A stretch of 35,497 nt of DNA from contig AUXH01000139.1 in the NCBI GenBank assembly GCA_000482145.1, positions 1-35,497 of the forward strand, in the 5' to 3' direction. The DNA is from Strigomonas culicis (taxonomy: Eukaryota; Euglenozoa; Kinetoplastea; Trypanosomatida; Trypanosomatidae). Both the position numbers and the translations under genes were made by a program. The notes under the pieces were generated by a model. It ran no database searches. It was not told where the DNA came from and saw nothing but the letters and a program-made list of their open reading frames with translations. Shown piece by piece: positions 9,082 to 18,107 of this stretch (position 1 is its first letter; every line of letters begins with the position of its first letter).

Positions 9082-9566
9082 GGTACACATCGCCACAACA
9101 GCACAAAAAAGAAATAAAGAAGAAGGCGACCAAGAGAATTGCTCTGAATGCTATGAATCCTTTTTGCTTGTATTTGTTGTCGTTGTTTTTTTTATATATA
9201 TACTATATAATACACTTTCTGTTCGTGTCTTCGCTTAAAATAAATAATAACCCCCCAATGCGTTTAACATCATCTTTTTAATAATAATAATAAAAAACCA
9301 TTGCCAAGTTGGTCTCCCTTCTCTGGTATGGAATGATGACACCGATGGTGCAAGCTGCATCACACCCGATGCACATCAGCACTTGTTGCTGTTTTTTTTT
9401 GTTTGTTTGTTTGCTTTTCGTAACGCGATCTACTGATTCCCTCTTCTTGCATGGTGTAGCTCAACGTAGATCCATCCAACAAAAACGAAAAAAAAAAACA
9501 TACAAAGAGTATCCACATCTTCTTCATTTTTTTTCTCTCACTATATATTTATATAATAGAAGCAGC
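9082..9566. other. AT-rich intergenic spacer
   Basis: No gene is seen. It carries an ATA repeat near 9278-9292, T-rich tracts and the splice site for the HEAT-repeat gene. The open frame of that gene extends upstream to an ATG at 9309, but this part is AT-rich and low-complexity and is treated as untranslated. Confidence 0.65.
9519..9559 (+). promoter_or_regulatory. Probable spliced-leader acceptor for the HEAT-repeat gene
   Basis: A T/C tract at 9519-9539 is followed by the first AG at 9558-9559. The resulting 5' UTR would be only about 7 nt. An upstream alternative lies near the AG at 9459-9460, which would give a leader of about 107 nt. Confidence 0.45.
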
Positions 9567-12500
9567 ATGAACAATAGAGTGGTCACCCTGTCTGTGGTCG
9601 AAGACCTTGTCCACTGGCCGCTGCAGCCCCGCCGCGGCTACCTGCCTCCGAAGAGCAAGGACGGGCCCGCCTCCCCCTCTGCCGACGACGACGCAGACGA
9701 CCGCGGCAGCCAATACCTCACCGCTAGTGCGGCGGAGGATTACAACGAGGAGCCGCCCGCGCGCCGCACCGCGCGCTGCCGCGCCGTGCTGCTGCTGCCG
9801 CTCCTCGCCGCGAAGTTGAAGGAGGGCTGGACGCAGCAGGAGATCCTGCCGTACCTGTTCCGCTGTGTAGAGGAGGAGGACGGGCCGCTGCTCTTCTGCG
9901 CCGCGCTCAGTCTGCTGGGGCTCGCGCACCCCCACCCGGCCGCGGAGAACCTCTACGCACCCGCACCCGGCCAGGCCCCCGCCGCGCCGCCGCCGCGCCA
10001 AAAAGAGGACAACAGCTTCCTGTCATTGGAGGAGGTGCTGCCACTGCTGGAGGCCTTCAGCCAGACGCGCGAAGGCAAGATACGCGACTTCCTCGTCGAG
10101 ATTATCGTCCCGCACCTCTTTTTCGGCGTCGGCCTGCCCAAGTGGTGCTATGTGAACCGCTACTGGGAGCAGGTGTACCTGCCGGCGAAGGGCGGCGCGC
10201 GCGGCGCGGCCGCGGCGGGCGGCAGCAGTGAGACGCTGCCGGGCTGGCGCTCCGCCGCGGCCGCGGCGGGCGAGGAGTGGGCCGGCGTGCATTACCCGCT
10301 GCTCCTCGCCCTGCGGGACGGCGGCGGCGGCAGCAGCAGCAGCAGCAGCGACGAGCGCACGCTGCAGCACATGCACGCGGGCGTGCTGCTGCGGGAGAAC
10401 ATGAGTTTCTTGCTCGACCACACGCACGCGAACCTATGCGCGCCCTTCCACCTGTCCTACCCCGCCCCGCGCCCCAGCGCCGCCGGCCGCGCGCCGCGCG
10501 GCGAGGAGGACGCGGCCGCGTGCTACACGGAGTACTACGCGGTCAGCGGGGTGCAGCCCACCTGCCCCAGCGACATCAACCACTACCAGCTGAACCCCGC
10601 CATCGCGAGCCACCACGACCGTCTGAACGAGAAGGAGCTGCTGCTGTTCGGGGCCCCGTTTCACGCGTACGGCGCGAACTACGCGGCGCCCTCGCTCAGC
10701 GCCTTCGCGGCGGCCTACACGGTGCATGCCGCGAGCGGGCCGCAGCAGGCGTCCGCGCGGCTGGAGGGCAGCAGCAGCAGCGGCGGCGGCGGCGGGCGGC
10801 GGCGGGACTACTTCGCAATGAACGTGAAGGCGGCCACCGTGCGCCAGGACATCCTGGCGTGGATGCGCGCCCTCACGGCGGCCAACACCACCGCGCCGGT
10901 CGCGGACCGCGAGACGCTCCACGTGCGCGACTACCTGGACGAGGCGCACGATTTTGCGCTGGCCGCGGCGCTGCGGCGGCGGTGGCAGCACCTCCTGCTC
11001 TTCCTCGAGCTGCTGCTCTCGGGGAAGGTGGTGAGCTGCGTCGTCGTCGCGGTGCTCGCCATCTCGAACCTCTTCAGCGCGCTGCTCTTCTTCGAGCGCC
11101 GCGTGGAGCGGCTGGCCGCGACCCAGCGCGGCGGCGGCCGCGGGCGGCGGAGCGCCGCCGGCCCGCCGCTGGCGCTCACCGACCTGGAGCTGCTACGCGC
11201 GCCGGCGGGGCCGCTGCAGAGCAGCGCGGAGCTCGACCTGTACGTCTACACGAGCATGCGCACGCACGCGGCGATGTGCGTGCTCGTGGGCAGCTGCGCG
11301 CCGAGCGGCGCCACGAGCGCGAGCCTGAAGCGGCGCCTCGCGCACGTCTGGCGCGACGCGGCCGCCGTGCGCGCGCAGCTGCTGTGCGCGCGCCAAGCGC
11401 TGCTGGAGCTGCTGTACAAGTACCGCATCTTCTCGCCGGTGGTGTCGCCCGCCGTGGCGGGGGCCGACCCGACCCACCGCGGCGCCGACGCAGACTGCTG
11501 CCACGCCCACCTCTTCCACTTCGAGACGGCGGCCGCCGCCGCCGCCGGCGAGAACAGCGTGCCGCTGGCGCACGCGGCGCCGGTGCTGGCGCTCGGCCCC
11601 GGGCCCACCCCCCTCTATCAGGAGTCCCACCTGCTGTGGGATGTGGCCGCGCAGCTCGACGCCACCCTGCTGTCGGACCCCGCCTCGGGCGGCGGGGTGG
11701 AAGTTGGCATCGGCATGAACCTCTTCATCCCCGCCACACACATGGTCCCCACGCGGGGCGGCCGCAGCACCGCCTACGTGCTCACCGCGCGCTGCCTGCG
11801 GCTGCACCGGCTGCTGCGGACGGCCATGGTACAGGCGCTGCCGGGGCTGTTGGACATGGCTGCGTATCTGTACCCCGCCACCGCCACCGCTGCCAGCAAG
11901 GACGCGAGCAACAACAGCAACAGCAGCATGACGGGCGCGACGACGCCGACGGGGGTCACGGTCGAGAGCGCCTTTGCGTGGCTGACACAGCTGTGCGTCC
12001 CGCCGGCGATGCTGCGGCCGGGCAGCCTACCCACCGGCGCGTACCCCTTCACCGCCGCGGCGGACGGCGACGACGACGGCGGCGGCGATGACGACGCCGT
12101 GTGGCGGACGCCGGCGGCGCTGCAGGGCGAGTCGGTGGCCTCGACGGACTTCACGCTGTACGAGGCGGTGCTCAACACGCTGCACCAGCTCCTCTCCTCC
12201 ATCGCGTACAACATCGCAGAGGAGGCGCACTGGCAGTCGCAGGAGGTCGCCAGCGCGCTGGAGACGGCGCCCGCCCTGCAGCAGCGCATCGCCTTCCTCT
12301 GCGACGCCTGCTGCACCATGTACATGATCGTCGTCGGCTACAGCACCCGCTACGCGGCGTGGAAGGCGCGGTGGCTCCTGGCGATGCGGCTGCCGGCCCT
12401 GACCGCCGCGCTGCAGCTGGTGTGGCTGCGCGCCGTCGCGTGGGAGAGCGTGCTGCGCGCGCCGCTGCAGGACAAGTACGTGGTGCGCCGCGCCGTCGCG

Positions 12501-14003
12501 CTGCTCTTCCGCCACGTGCTCGTTTTTCTGCACGCGGAGTGGGGGCCGCAGCCGGACCGCTTCCTCCCCTTCAGCGGGGATGAGGAGGCGGAGGTGCGCG
12601 CCGTCGCGGCGTCGGGGCTCGTAGCGACGCTGGCCGTGCTGGCGCACGCGGCGCTGCGCCAGCACGTGCTGGCGCGCGCGGCGCCGGCCGGCCACGACGC
12701 GCTGCTCTCCCTCCCCGCGCTCGTCGGCGGCCGCCCCTTCCGTCAGCTGCGTGTCGCGATGCTCGCGAATGTGCAGCTGTGTGGGAAGGACACGGTGCCG
12801 AAGGTGCGCTGCGGCGCCGTCGGCGCGCTGGCCCTCCTCGCGCGTACCCTGAGCGCTCTGTCGGCGGCCGCCCCGCCGCCCGCCCGCAGCGAGGAAGGGG
12901 AGGCAGCAGAGGAGGAGGACCTGTGGGGGGTGCGCGAGGCCACCGAGCTGCTGTTCGAGCGCATGACGGACAGCAGCTCGCTGGTGCGGCTTACCCTCGT
13001 GTCGGAGCTCGCGGACCTGCTGCAGAGCGACGCCGCGCTGCAGACCGCCAGCAGCGGCACGAACGCCAACGTCAGCGACCACAACGCGAACGAGCTGCTG
13101 CTGCTGAACTGTCTCCACCAGCTCTCCCGCCACGAAATCTGGCGCTTTCGCGTCATCTACGTGCAGCTGCTGACAACGATGGTGCACAACTTTCTCTCCG
13201 CCTCCGTCGCGCGGGAGACGGAGCACGCCACGCCGCCGCCGGCCACGCCGGTGGCGACGCCGCCGAGCAGCGTCCCGCGCTACCGCACGCACCGGTCGCA
13301 GGGGCAGGACCACGCGCCGACGAAGGAGGAGCAGATCCAGCGGCTCTATCGCTTCGCGCGGAACGAGCTGCTGCCGCTGCTGGTGCAGACGCTCTTCGAC
13401 AAGGTGCGCGCCGTGCGCGACGCGGCGCTCGACTGTGCGGTGGAGCTGTGCTTCGCGCTGGAGGCGCCGCGCACGGACGCGGCCGACGGCGGCGAGGAGG
13501 AGGCGGTGGAGCGCAGCATGGGGGAGAGCTTCACGAACGACGTGCTGTGGCCGCTCGTGCAGGGCAGCACGCTCGCGTGGGAGACCTACCTCAGCCGCAG
13601 CTCGCTCCTCCGCGTGGCGCTGCGGCTGCCCTTCCTCAAGAAGCGCGGCGTGCTGCTGCCGCTCCTCGACAAGCTCGCGCACGACACGGTGCTCAACGTG
13701 CGCATGGTCGTCGCGAAGGCCCTCCGCGCGGCGCTGGTGCAGAGCCGCAGCGGGCGGCACGATGCGGACGCGCCGGCCGCCGGCATGGACCCGGAGGCGC
13801 GGCAGTACGCCGTGCTGATGGACGTGCAGGACAACGACGCCGGGGCCGGGCGCAGCCGCGTCGGGTGCCTCAAACAGACCTTTCTCGTCTTCTCACAGAA
13901 GGAGAAGGACGGGGTCGTGCTCAGCCTCTTGCGGCAGCTGTTGGAGGACACGAGCAGTGACGTCCGCGATGAGGCCGCAAAGGCACTGCAGGTCTGTTTT
14001 TAA
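9567..14003 (+). CDS. Large HEAT-repeat scaffold, PP2A-A/PP4R1-like
   Basis: This 1478-residue protein is predicted to be a HEAT-repeat scaffold of the PP2A A-subunit/PP4 regulatory type. C-terminal repeats (about residue 1070 to the end) resemble PR65: VPKVRCGAVGALALLA, SSLVRLTLVSELADLL, the IWRFRV element matching the WRVR element of PR65, VRAVRDAALDCAVEL, LNVRMVVAKALRAAL, and SSDVRDEAAKALQ at the extreme C-terminus. The N-terminal 190 residues also look helical-repeat-like (ILPYLFRCVEEED, KIRDFLVEIIVPHL). The long middle part (about 200-1060) is Ala/Gly/Arg-rich with apparent low-complexity inserts, so the protein is far longer than PR65 (about 590 residues). A role in recruiting a PP2A- or PP4-type catalytic subunit is inference from the repeat pattern. 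The start is placed at 9567, where GC-rich coding begins, and not at the in-frame ATG 9309. Alternatives are a HEAT-containing transport or axonemal factor. Confidence 0.65.
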   Translation: MNNRVVTLSVVEDLVHWPLQPRRGYLPPKSKDGPASPSADDDADDRGSQYLTASAAEDYNEEPPARRTARCRAVLLLPLLAAKLKEGWTQQEILPYLFRCVEEEDGPLLFCAALSLLGLAHPHPAAENLYAPAPGQAPAAPPPRQKEDNSFLSLEEVLPLLEAFSQTREGKIRDFLVEIIVPHLFFGVGLPKWCYVNRYWEQVYLPAKGGARGAAAAGGSSETLPGWRSAAAAAGEEWAGVHYPLLLALRDGGGGSSSSSSDERTLQHMHAGVLLRENMSFLLDHTHANLCAPFHLSYPAPRPSAAGRAPRGEEDAAACYTEYYAVSGVQPTCPSDINHYQLNPAIASHHDRLNEKELLLFGAPFHAYGANYAAPSLSAFAAAYTVHAASGPQQASARLEGSSSSGGGGGRRRDYFAMNVKAATVRQDILAWMRALTAANTTAPVADRETLHVRDYLDEAHDFALAAALRRRWQHLLLFLELLLSGKVVSCVVVAVLAISNLFSALLFFERRVERLAATQRGGGRGRRSAAGPPLALTDLELLRAPAGPLQSSAELDLYVYTSMRTHAAMCVLVGSCAPSGATSASLKRRLAHVWRDAAAVRAQLLCARQALLELLYKYRIFSPVVSPAVAGADPTHRGADADCCHAHLFHFETAAAAAAGENSVPLAHAAPVLALGPGPTPLYQESHLLWDVAAQLDATLLSDPASGGGVEVGIGMNLFIPATHMVPTRGGRSTAYVLTARCLRLHRLLRTAMVQALPGLLDMAAYLYPATATAASKDASNNSNSSMTGATTPTGVTVESAFAWLTQLCVPPAMLRPGSLPTGAYPFTAAADGDDDGGGDDDAVWRTPAALQGESVASTDFTLYEAVLNTLHQLLSSIAYNIAEEAHWQSQEVASALETAPALQQRIAFLCDACCTMYMIVVGYSTRYAAWKARWLLAMRLPALTAALQLVWLRAVAWESVLRAPLQDKYVVRRAVALLFRHVLVFLHAEWGPQPDRFLPFSGDEEAEVRAVAASGLVATLAVLAHAALRQHVLARAAPAGHDALLSLPALVGGRPFRQLRVAMLANVQLCGKDTVPKVRCGAVGALALLARTLSALSAAAPPPARSEEGEAAEEEDLWGVREATELLFERMTDSSSLVRLTLVSELADLLQSDAALQTASSGTNANVSDHNANELLLLNCLHQLSRHEIWRFRVIYVQLLTTMVHNFLSASVARETEHATPPPATPVATPPSSVPRYRTHRSQGQDHAPTKEEQIQRLYRFARNELLPLLVQTLFDKVRAVRDAALDCAVELCFALEAPRTDAADGGEEEAVERSMGESFTNDVLWPLVQGSTLAWETYLSRSSLLRVALRLPFLKKRGVLLPLLDKLAHDTVLNVRMVVAKALRAALVQSRSGRHDADAPAAGMDPEARQYAVLMDVQDNDAGAGRSRVGCLKQTFLVFSQKEKDGVVLSLLRQLLEDTSSDVRDEAAKALQVCF

Positions 14004-14350
14004 CGGGTGTTGCGTGTTAGAGATCTTAAAGTACGTTTAGAATGATATGTACTTGTTCTTGTTGTTATCTTGAGATGGACGCTCAGGTTTGTATTGTTAT
14101 CTCTTTTTTATTTATTTTTTGTTTTTTTTTTCGCTCAACATCGTTTTTGTGTTTATTATAATTATCAGCATTATTGTATTACTTTTATTATGAGTTGATT
14201 AAGGTACTCTGACCTACGTATAAAGATATGCGTGTGTGCATAGACTCTCTATATGTCTCATTTTCTTCTTTTTCTTTTTGAAGGGTGACACTAACGAATA
14301 TACATTAGAATTAGATCATTACATTCACACACAAAAAAAAAGGAAAAGCA
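14004..14350. other. AT-rich intergenic spacer
   Basis: No gene is seen. Poly-T and TTA-rich stretches precede the splice tract at 14256-14283. Confidence 0.7.
14256..14283 (+). promoter_or_regulatory. Spliced-leader acceptor for the coiled-coil gene
   Basis: A strong T/C tract ends with TTTTTGAAG, with AG at 14282-14283, giving a 67-nt 5' UTR. Confidence 0.65.
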
Positions 14351-15775
14351 ATGTCCGATGATGAAGCAAAATCAAATCAGAACTTCGCTTTTCGCATCGA
14401 TGTCTTAGAGCACTACGTGAAGGAGCTCGTCCAGATACAGGAATCGAACAAAGCGAACACCCCCAACAACACGGACAACCGCTACCTGCTAGATTTAAGT
14501 AGTGAGAAGGACCGGATGATTCTACAGCAGATCGTACAGAAGGAGGTGGAGGCGCAGACGGGCGCGTGGGCCTCCTACATGCAACAGTTTGTGGAGCAAG
14601 AAGTGCAGGCCATGCGTCAGGGTGAGGACGCAAAGCATAAAAACAAAAACAACGATGCTATTGTGCAAACATGTCTGAAGGAAATGATACTGCTGAATGA
14701 ACGCCATGATAAGATGGAGGAGGAGTGGAGTCAACTACTACAACAGCAGCAGCTTCAGGGCACGATAAGCAGTGCGGCCCGCAGTGACACTAATAGTAAT
14801 AATAACAACAAAACGAACAGTAGTGTCGACATGCATCACTTAGAGGCATTGAAAACGGAAGTAGAAGCGCAAGTGCAGCGCGTCCAGCAAGCGCTGGACG
14901 CGAAGTTTGAACAGAGTGTGAAACTGAACTGCGAAACGCTCAAACACATTTCGGTCAAGTGCGAGAAAATTCACCGCGAGCAGCAGCACGCGGACCGCGA
15001 CGGCGCGCCTCATGACCCGCGGGAGCCGCTGCGCTACACCAGCCTCCAGCGCGACATCACTGCGCTGCAGGAGCGCGCCCTCGCGGACGAAGTCGAGCAT
15101 CTCAAGGAACAGCTCGTCGACATGGAGAGGCACATGTCGGAGAACAATAAAAAGATCCGCGGCGATCTGTCCGAGCTGCTGGTGGTGCTGCAGCAGAAGG
15201 AGGAGAAGCTGCTGTCCATGATGCCGACCGGGCGGCACGCCACACGGCGCCCATCCCCGCCGCCGCCAGAGCCCTACGCGTACCACACGATGCTCCAGCG
15301 CAGCCGCGGTAGCGACGACGACGATGACAGCGACCGTGTCGCGGGAAGGAGCGCGGGACGGCGGCGGAAGAAAGAGCAGGAGGCGCAGCAGGCGAAGGAG
15401 CGGCAGCACCTGCAGCAGCAGCTGGAGAAGCAGGGCACGTACTTCGCCGAGCTTCTCTCGCAGACGAGAGACGAGCTGCGGGAACAGCTGGCTGAGGTCG
15501 GGGAGCGCGTGGAGGCGCTGGAAGCGAAGGACACGGCCCCGGTGGAGGATAGGAATGACAGCCGCACCCATGCGATGCACACCGTGCTGCGCAGCTTCGA
15601 CAGCCGGCTCGGTATTATGAAAAAGGAAATCAAGGATCTGTATGCGAAGTGGGACGCCAAGCACCGTCCCACTGTTCCTGCCGCAACGCCCACGAACCGC
15701 ACGGCCACGATGAACACCTCACTGACCTCCATCCCCGAGAAGAGCTCCTATCGGTCGGCCCTAGATTCTTTGTAA
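14351..15775 (+). CDS. Coiled-coil protein of unknown function
   Basis: This 474-residue, strongly charged protein has no membrane segments or signal peptide. Heptad-like helical stretches rich in L, E, Q and K are visible at about 15-130, 155-215, 232-295 and 335-395, with shorter polar breaks. One break (about 140-157) is an N/S/T-rich linker. Another (about 298-335) contains a P-rich part and an acidic DDDDDSD patch followed by the basic RRRKK. The C-terminal 50 residues are basic and Thr/Ser-rich. Codon use is notably less GC-biased in the first 550 bases than in neighbouring genes. Proteins of this shape in trypanosomatids are often cytoskeletal, basal-body or flagellar components, but no family motif shows this and no function is assigned. 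Confidence 0.75.
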   Translation: MSDDEAKSNQNFAFRIDVLEHYVKELVQIQESNKANTPNNTDNRYLLDLSSEKDRMILQQIVQKEVEAQTGAWASYMQQFVEQEVQAMRQGEDAKHKNKNNDAIVQTCLKEMILLNERHDKMEEEWSQLLQQQQLQGTISSAARSDTNSNNNNKTNSSVDMHHLEALKTEVEAQVQRVQQALDAKFEQSVKLNCETLKHISVKCEKIHREQQHADRDGAPHDPREPLRYTSLQRDITALQERALADEVEHLKEQLVDMERHMSENNKKIRGDLSELLVVLQQKEEKLLSMMPTGRHATRRPSPPPPEPYAYHTMLQRSRGSDDDDDSDRVAGRSAGRRRKKEQEAQQAKERQHLQQQLEKQGTYFAELLSQTRDELREQLAEVGERVEALEAKDTAPVEDRNDSRTHAMHTVLRSFDSRLGIMKKEIKDLYAKWDAKHRPTVPAATPTNRTATMNTSLTSIPEKSSYRSALDSL

Positions 15776-15909
15776 CAGTATTCATTTTTTGTTTATTATA
15801 TTCTGCCTTTTGTATTCTTACTTTCGTGTTGTGACTTTTAAACGATAGTACGCACTCTCACGTACGCTCTTTAGTTCGCTTTTTTTTTTACTTGCGGTGG
15901 CATAGTAAC

Positions 15910-15958
15910 GCTCGCTCGCTCTCTCTCTCGCTCGCTCTCTCTCGCATCTTGTAAACAG
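15910..15958 (+). promoter_or_regulatory. Spliced-leader acceptor for the rhomboid-like gene
   Basis: CTCG/CT repeats form a 30-nt pyrimidine-rich tract that leads to GTAAACAG, with AG at 15957-15958. The 5' UTR would be 60 nt. Confidence 0.7.
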
Positions 15959-16018
15959 CAACTCTTGTGCAAACACACAAAGAAAAAAGAACGGAAAAAA
16001 AAGGAAAAAGAAAAAAGG

Positions 16019-17266
16019 ATGTTTCGCACAAAAATCAGGCATGCGCTCCGTCCCAAGGGTGTAGCCGGGCGCGCGATGACGGGTCCGATGGCAGCCCGCC
16101 TCGTCTTCCTCCAGAAGGTGCGGCAGCAGTCGCACGCGTGGCGCGCCGCGGTGACCGCCGCCGCTCCCTCCTTAGCTATTCCTGCCGCCCCCGCCGCGGT
16201 CGTCCCGCGCCCCTCCACGTGGGCGGGGCGCGCGGCGCCGCCGCGGCTCGCCTTCCTGCGCAGCGCGCGGCTGCCGGCGGCGGCCGCCGCGGCCTCCACC
16301 TTTACGCTCTGGCGCCGCGAACCGGCGCACCTCTCCTGTAGCAGCGGTAACAGCATGATGGTGGGCCTCACACCGAGCGTGGCGCGGCGCTTCATGCAGG
16401 TGCGGGGGAAGGAGCAGGAGCCGGCGGCGGCCAGTGAGGGCGCGGCAGAAGAAACGGCGGGGAAGGAGAAGACGGAAGGCGAGGAGGAGGGCCAGAAGCA
16501 GGACAAGAAAAAGAAGAAGAAGCAGAAGGTGCCGCCGAAGAAGAAGGGCATCATGGACCACGTCCGCGGCCTGCGCAACGACTACTACAACATCCCCGAC
16601 ATCTATAACAGCGCCAACTTGGTGAACTTCATCATCTTCACCGTCTTCTGCCTGTGCAGCACCGGCAGCAACAGCGAGGAGGCGTGGTGGCTGTCGCAGT
16701 GGGGCCTGGATGAACACTTCAAGCCCTGGACGTGGCTGCTGCACTCCTTCCTGACGAACAACTTTCTGAGCATGACCTTCGCGATGATGCTGCTGCACAC
16801 CATGTGCCACGCTGTGCAGCCGACCATCGGCTCGCAGAACCTGCTGCTGTTCGTCCTCACCACCGCGGCGCTCTCCGGCGCGCTCATCTGGGCCTGCGAG
16901 GCCGCCTACTACGCGTACCAGAACCACTACGCGACGCACACCACCCCCGCCGCGGCGGAGGGGGTGGAGGAGGCGCCGCAGAAGAAGGATGGCTCTCCGA
17001 AGAAGCGCTTTGGCTCCGTGGAAAAGCAGTTCGGCCCGTGGGACGTCGTGGCCGCGCTCTTCGTGATGGAGTACACCCTCTATAAGGTCAGCCCCATCAC
17101 CATCTTGAACTCCTTCAACGGATGGGTCCGCTACGCGTGCTGGGTCGGGGAGATCTGCATCCTCTACTTCGATTGGCAGCCGACGCTCGCCGGCACCCTC
17201 GTCGGCTACGGCCTCGTGCGGGGCGTACCGCGCTTCCGCGGCGTCAAGGCCGCTGCTGGCAAGTAG
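16019..17266 (+). CDS. Mitochondrial rhomboid-like protein without catalytic dyad (TimRhom-like)
   Basis: This 415-residue protein has a basic, Ala/Arg-rich N-terminus lacking acidic residues for about 100 positions, consistent with a mitochondrial presequence. A charged linker follows (about 128-180) with a polylysine stretch near 160-175. The C-terminal half is a rhomboid-like membrane core. A helix lies at about 200-217. The WTWLLHSFLTNN segment near 236 aligns with the WR-x-xT-x-xFxH loop/helix of rhomboids. Further helices lie at about 250-262, 274-300, 341-358, 370-386 and 388-402. The GxSG serine motif is absent: the equivalent place reads GPWD near 339. The usual last-helix histidine is also missing, where TLAGTLVGYGLVRG appears. 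It is therefore most likely an inactive rhomboid. Two such proteins (TimRhom I and II) are known subunits of the trypanosome TIM17 protein-import complex, and I infer this is one of them. ATG 16019 is the first after the splice site. Confidence 0.7.
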   Translation: MFRTKIRHALRPKGVAGRAMTGPMAARLVFLQKVRQQSHAWRAAVTAAAPSLAIPAAPAAVVPRPSTWAGRAAPPRLAFLRSARLPAAAAAASTFTLWRREPAHLSCSSGNSMMVGLTPSVARRFMQVRGKEQEPAAASEGAAEETAGKEKTEGEEEGQKQDKKKKKKQKVPPKKKGIMDHVRGLRNDYYNIPDIYNSANLVNFIIFTVFCLCSTGSNSEEAWWLSQWGLDEHFKPWTWLLHSFLTNNFLSMTFAMMLLHTMCHAVQPTIGSQNLLLFVLTTAALSGALIWACEAAYYAYQNHYATHTTPAAAEGVEEAPQKKDGSPKKRFGSVEKQFGPWDVVAALFVMEYTLYKVSPITILNSFNGWVRYACWVGEICILYFDWQPTLAGTLVGYGLVRGVPRFRGVKAAAGK

Positions 17267-18107
17267 GCGCGGTGGGGGGGAAGGAAGGAGAAGAAATAAA
17301 AAGAGCGAGGAAAGGCGATAAAACATAATAAACTATTAAAAAAAACAGTAAACGCTGTGTTCCTTCTCTCTTTTTTTTTTGTTTTCTCTCTGGCTCGGTC
17401 TAGTTGTCTTTTTGTTTTTGTTTTTTGTACTTCACACATCATGACTACACGGCTCACAAAAAAAAAGGTGCATTCTTTAAAATAAAAATAAAAAATAGAG
17501 AGGTGATAAACACTGTTGTATGGAGCGAAGTCTCTCGTTTTCTTTCTCTATATGATAATATTAATATTATTAAATGATATTGGTCTTGAATATCAGCATA
17601 CTTAAATATATATATATATATATGATAAATCTGTCTCAGACAAAAGCACTGCACATATGGATATAGTTGATAAATGATATGAAAAACAAGGAAGCCAATT
17701 CACAGTTACAGTTCTATGGTGCCTTACATATTTTCCTCTTTTCCTCCTCTTCTCTCTATCTCTCTTATAAATAATAATAAAACAATGAATAAGGCGACTT
17801 TTCTTACAAAGGATAAGAAGAACACATATATACATATACATACATAATTCTGGGAAAAAAAATACTGTACACTCTTTTCTTCTTTCACCTGTCATTTTTT
17901 TTTCCTTTGTGAGCGCTATTCTTTTATCGTGGACTCCTTTCAAGTTTCCATTCACACATATTACGAATACGATTATTTTTACTTTTTTTTAGATCTTGTT
18001 CCGTTTGCGCTTTTTGCTTTTTTTCCATCTTTCCACTGTATCATATTATTTGTACTATATATCATTATTAGTATTATTAGATTCACACAACTTGAAAGGA
18101 AGGACAG
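17267..18107. other. AT-rich intergenic spacer
   Basis: No gene is seen. It contains a TA run at about 17607-17622, an AT-palindromic stretch near 17555-17575, a (TAA)n patch near 17768, and T-rich tracts ahead of the next gene. Confidence 0.7.
18003..18071 (+). promoter_or_regulatory. Probable spliced-leader acceptor for the disordered 1043-residue protein
   Basis: A T/C tract at 18003-18037 is followed by AG at 18070-18071 (another at 18079-18080), giving a 5' UTR of about 27-36 nt. A second possible acceptor is AG 17991-17992 after the run of T at 17980-17990. Confidence 0.5.

Noticed and set aside
6319..9096. 925-residue open frame on the minus strand
   Set aside because: It is antisense to the well-supported MRD1-like gene. 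High GC at third positions removes stops from the opposite strand. The translation is Arg/Leu/Val-rich without domains.
12027..13760. 577-residue minus-strand frame and the 604-residue + frame at 10277-12091
   Set aside because: Both lie within the HEAT-repeat gene in other frames, show Arg/Ala-rich composition and have no splice acceptor of their own.
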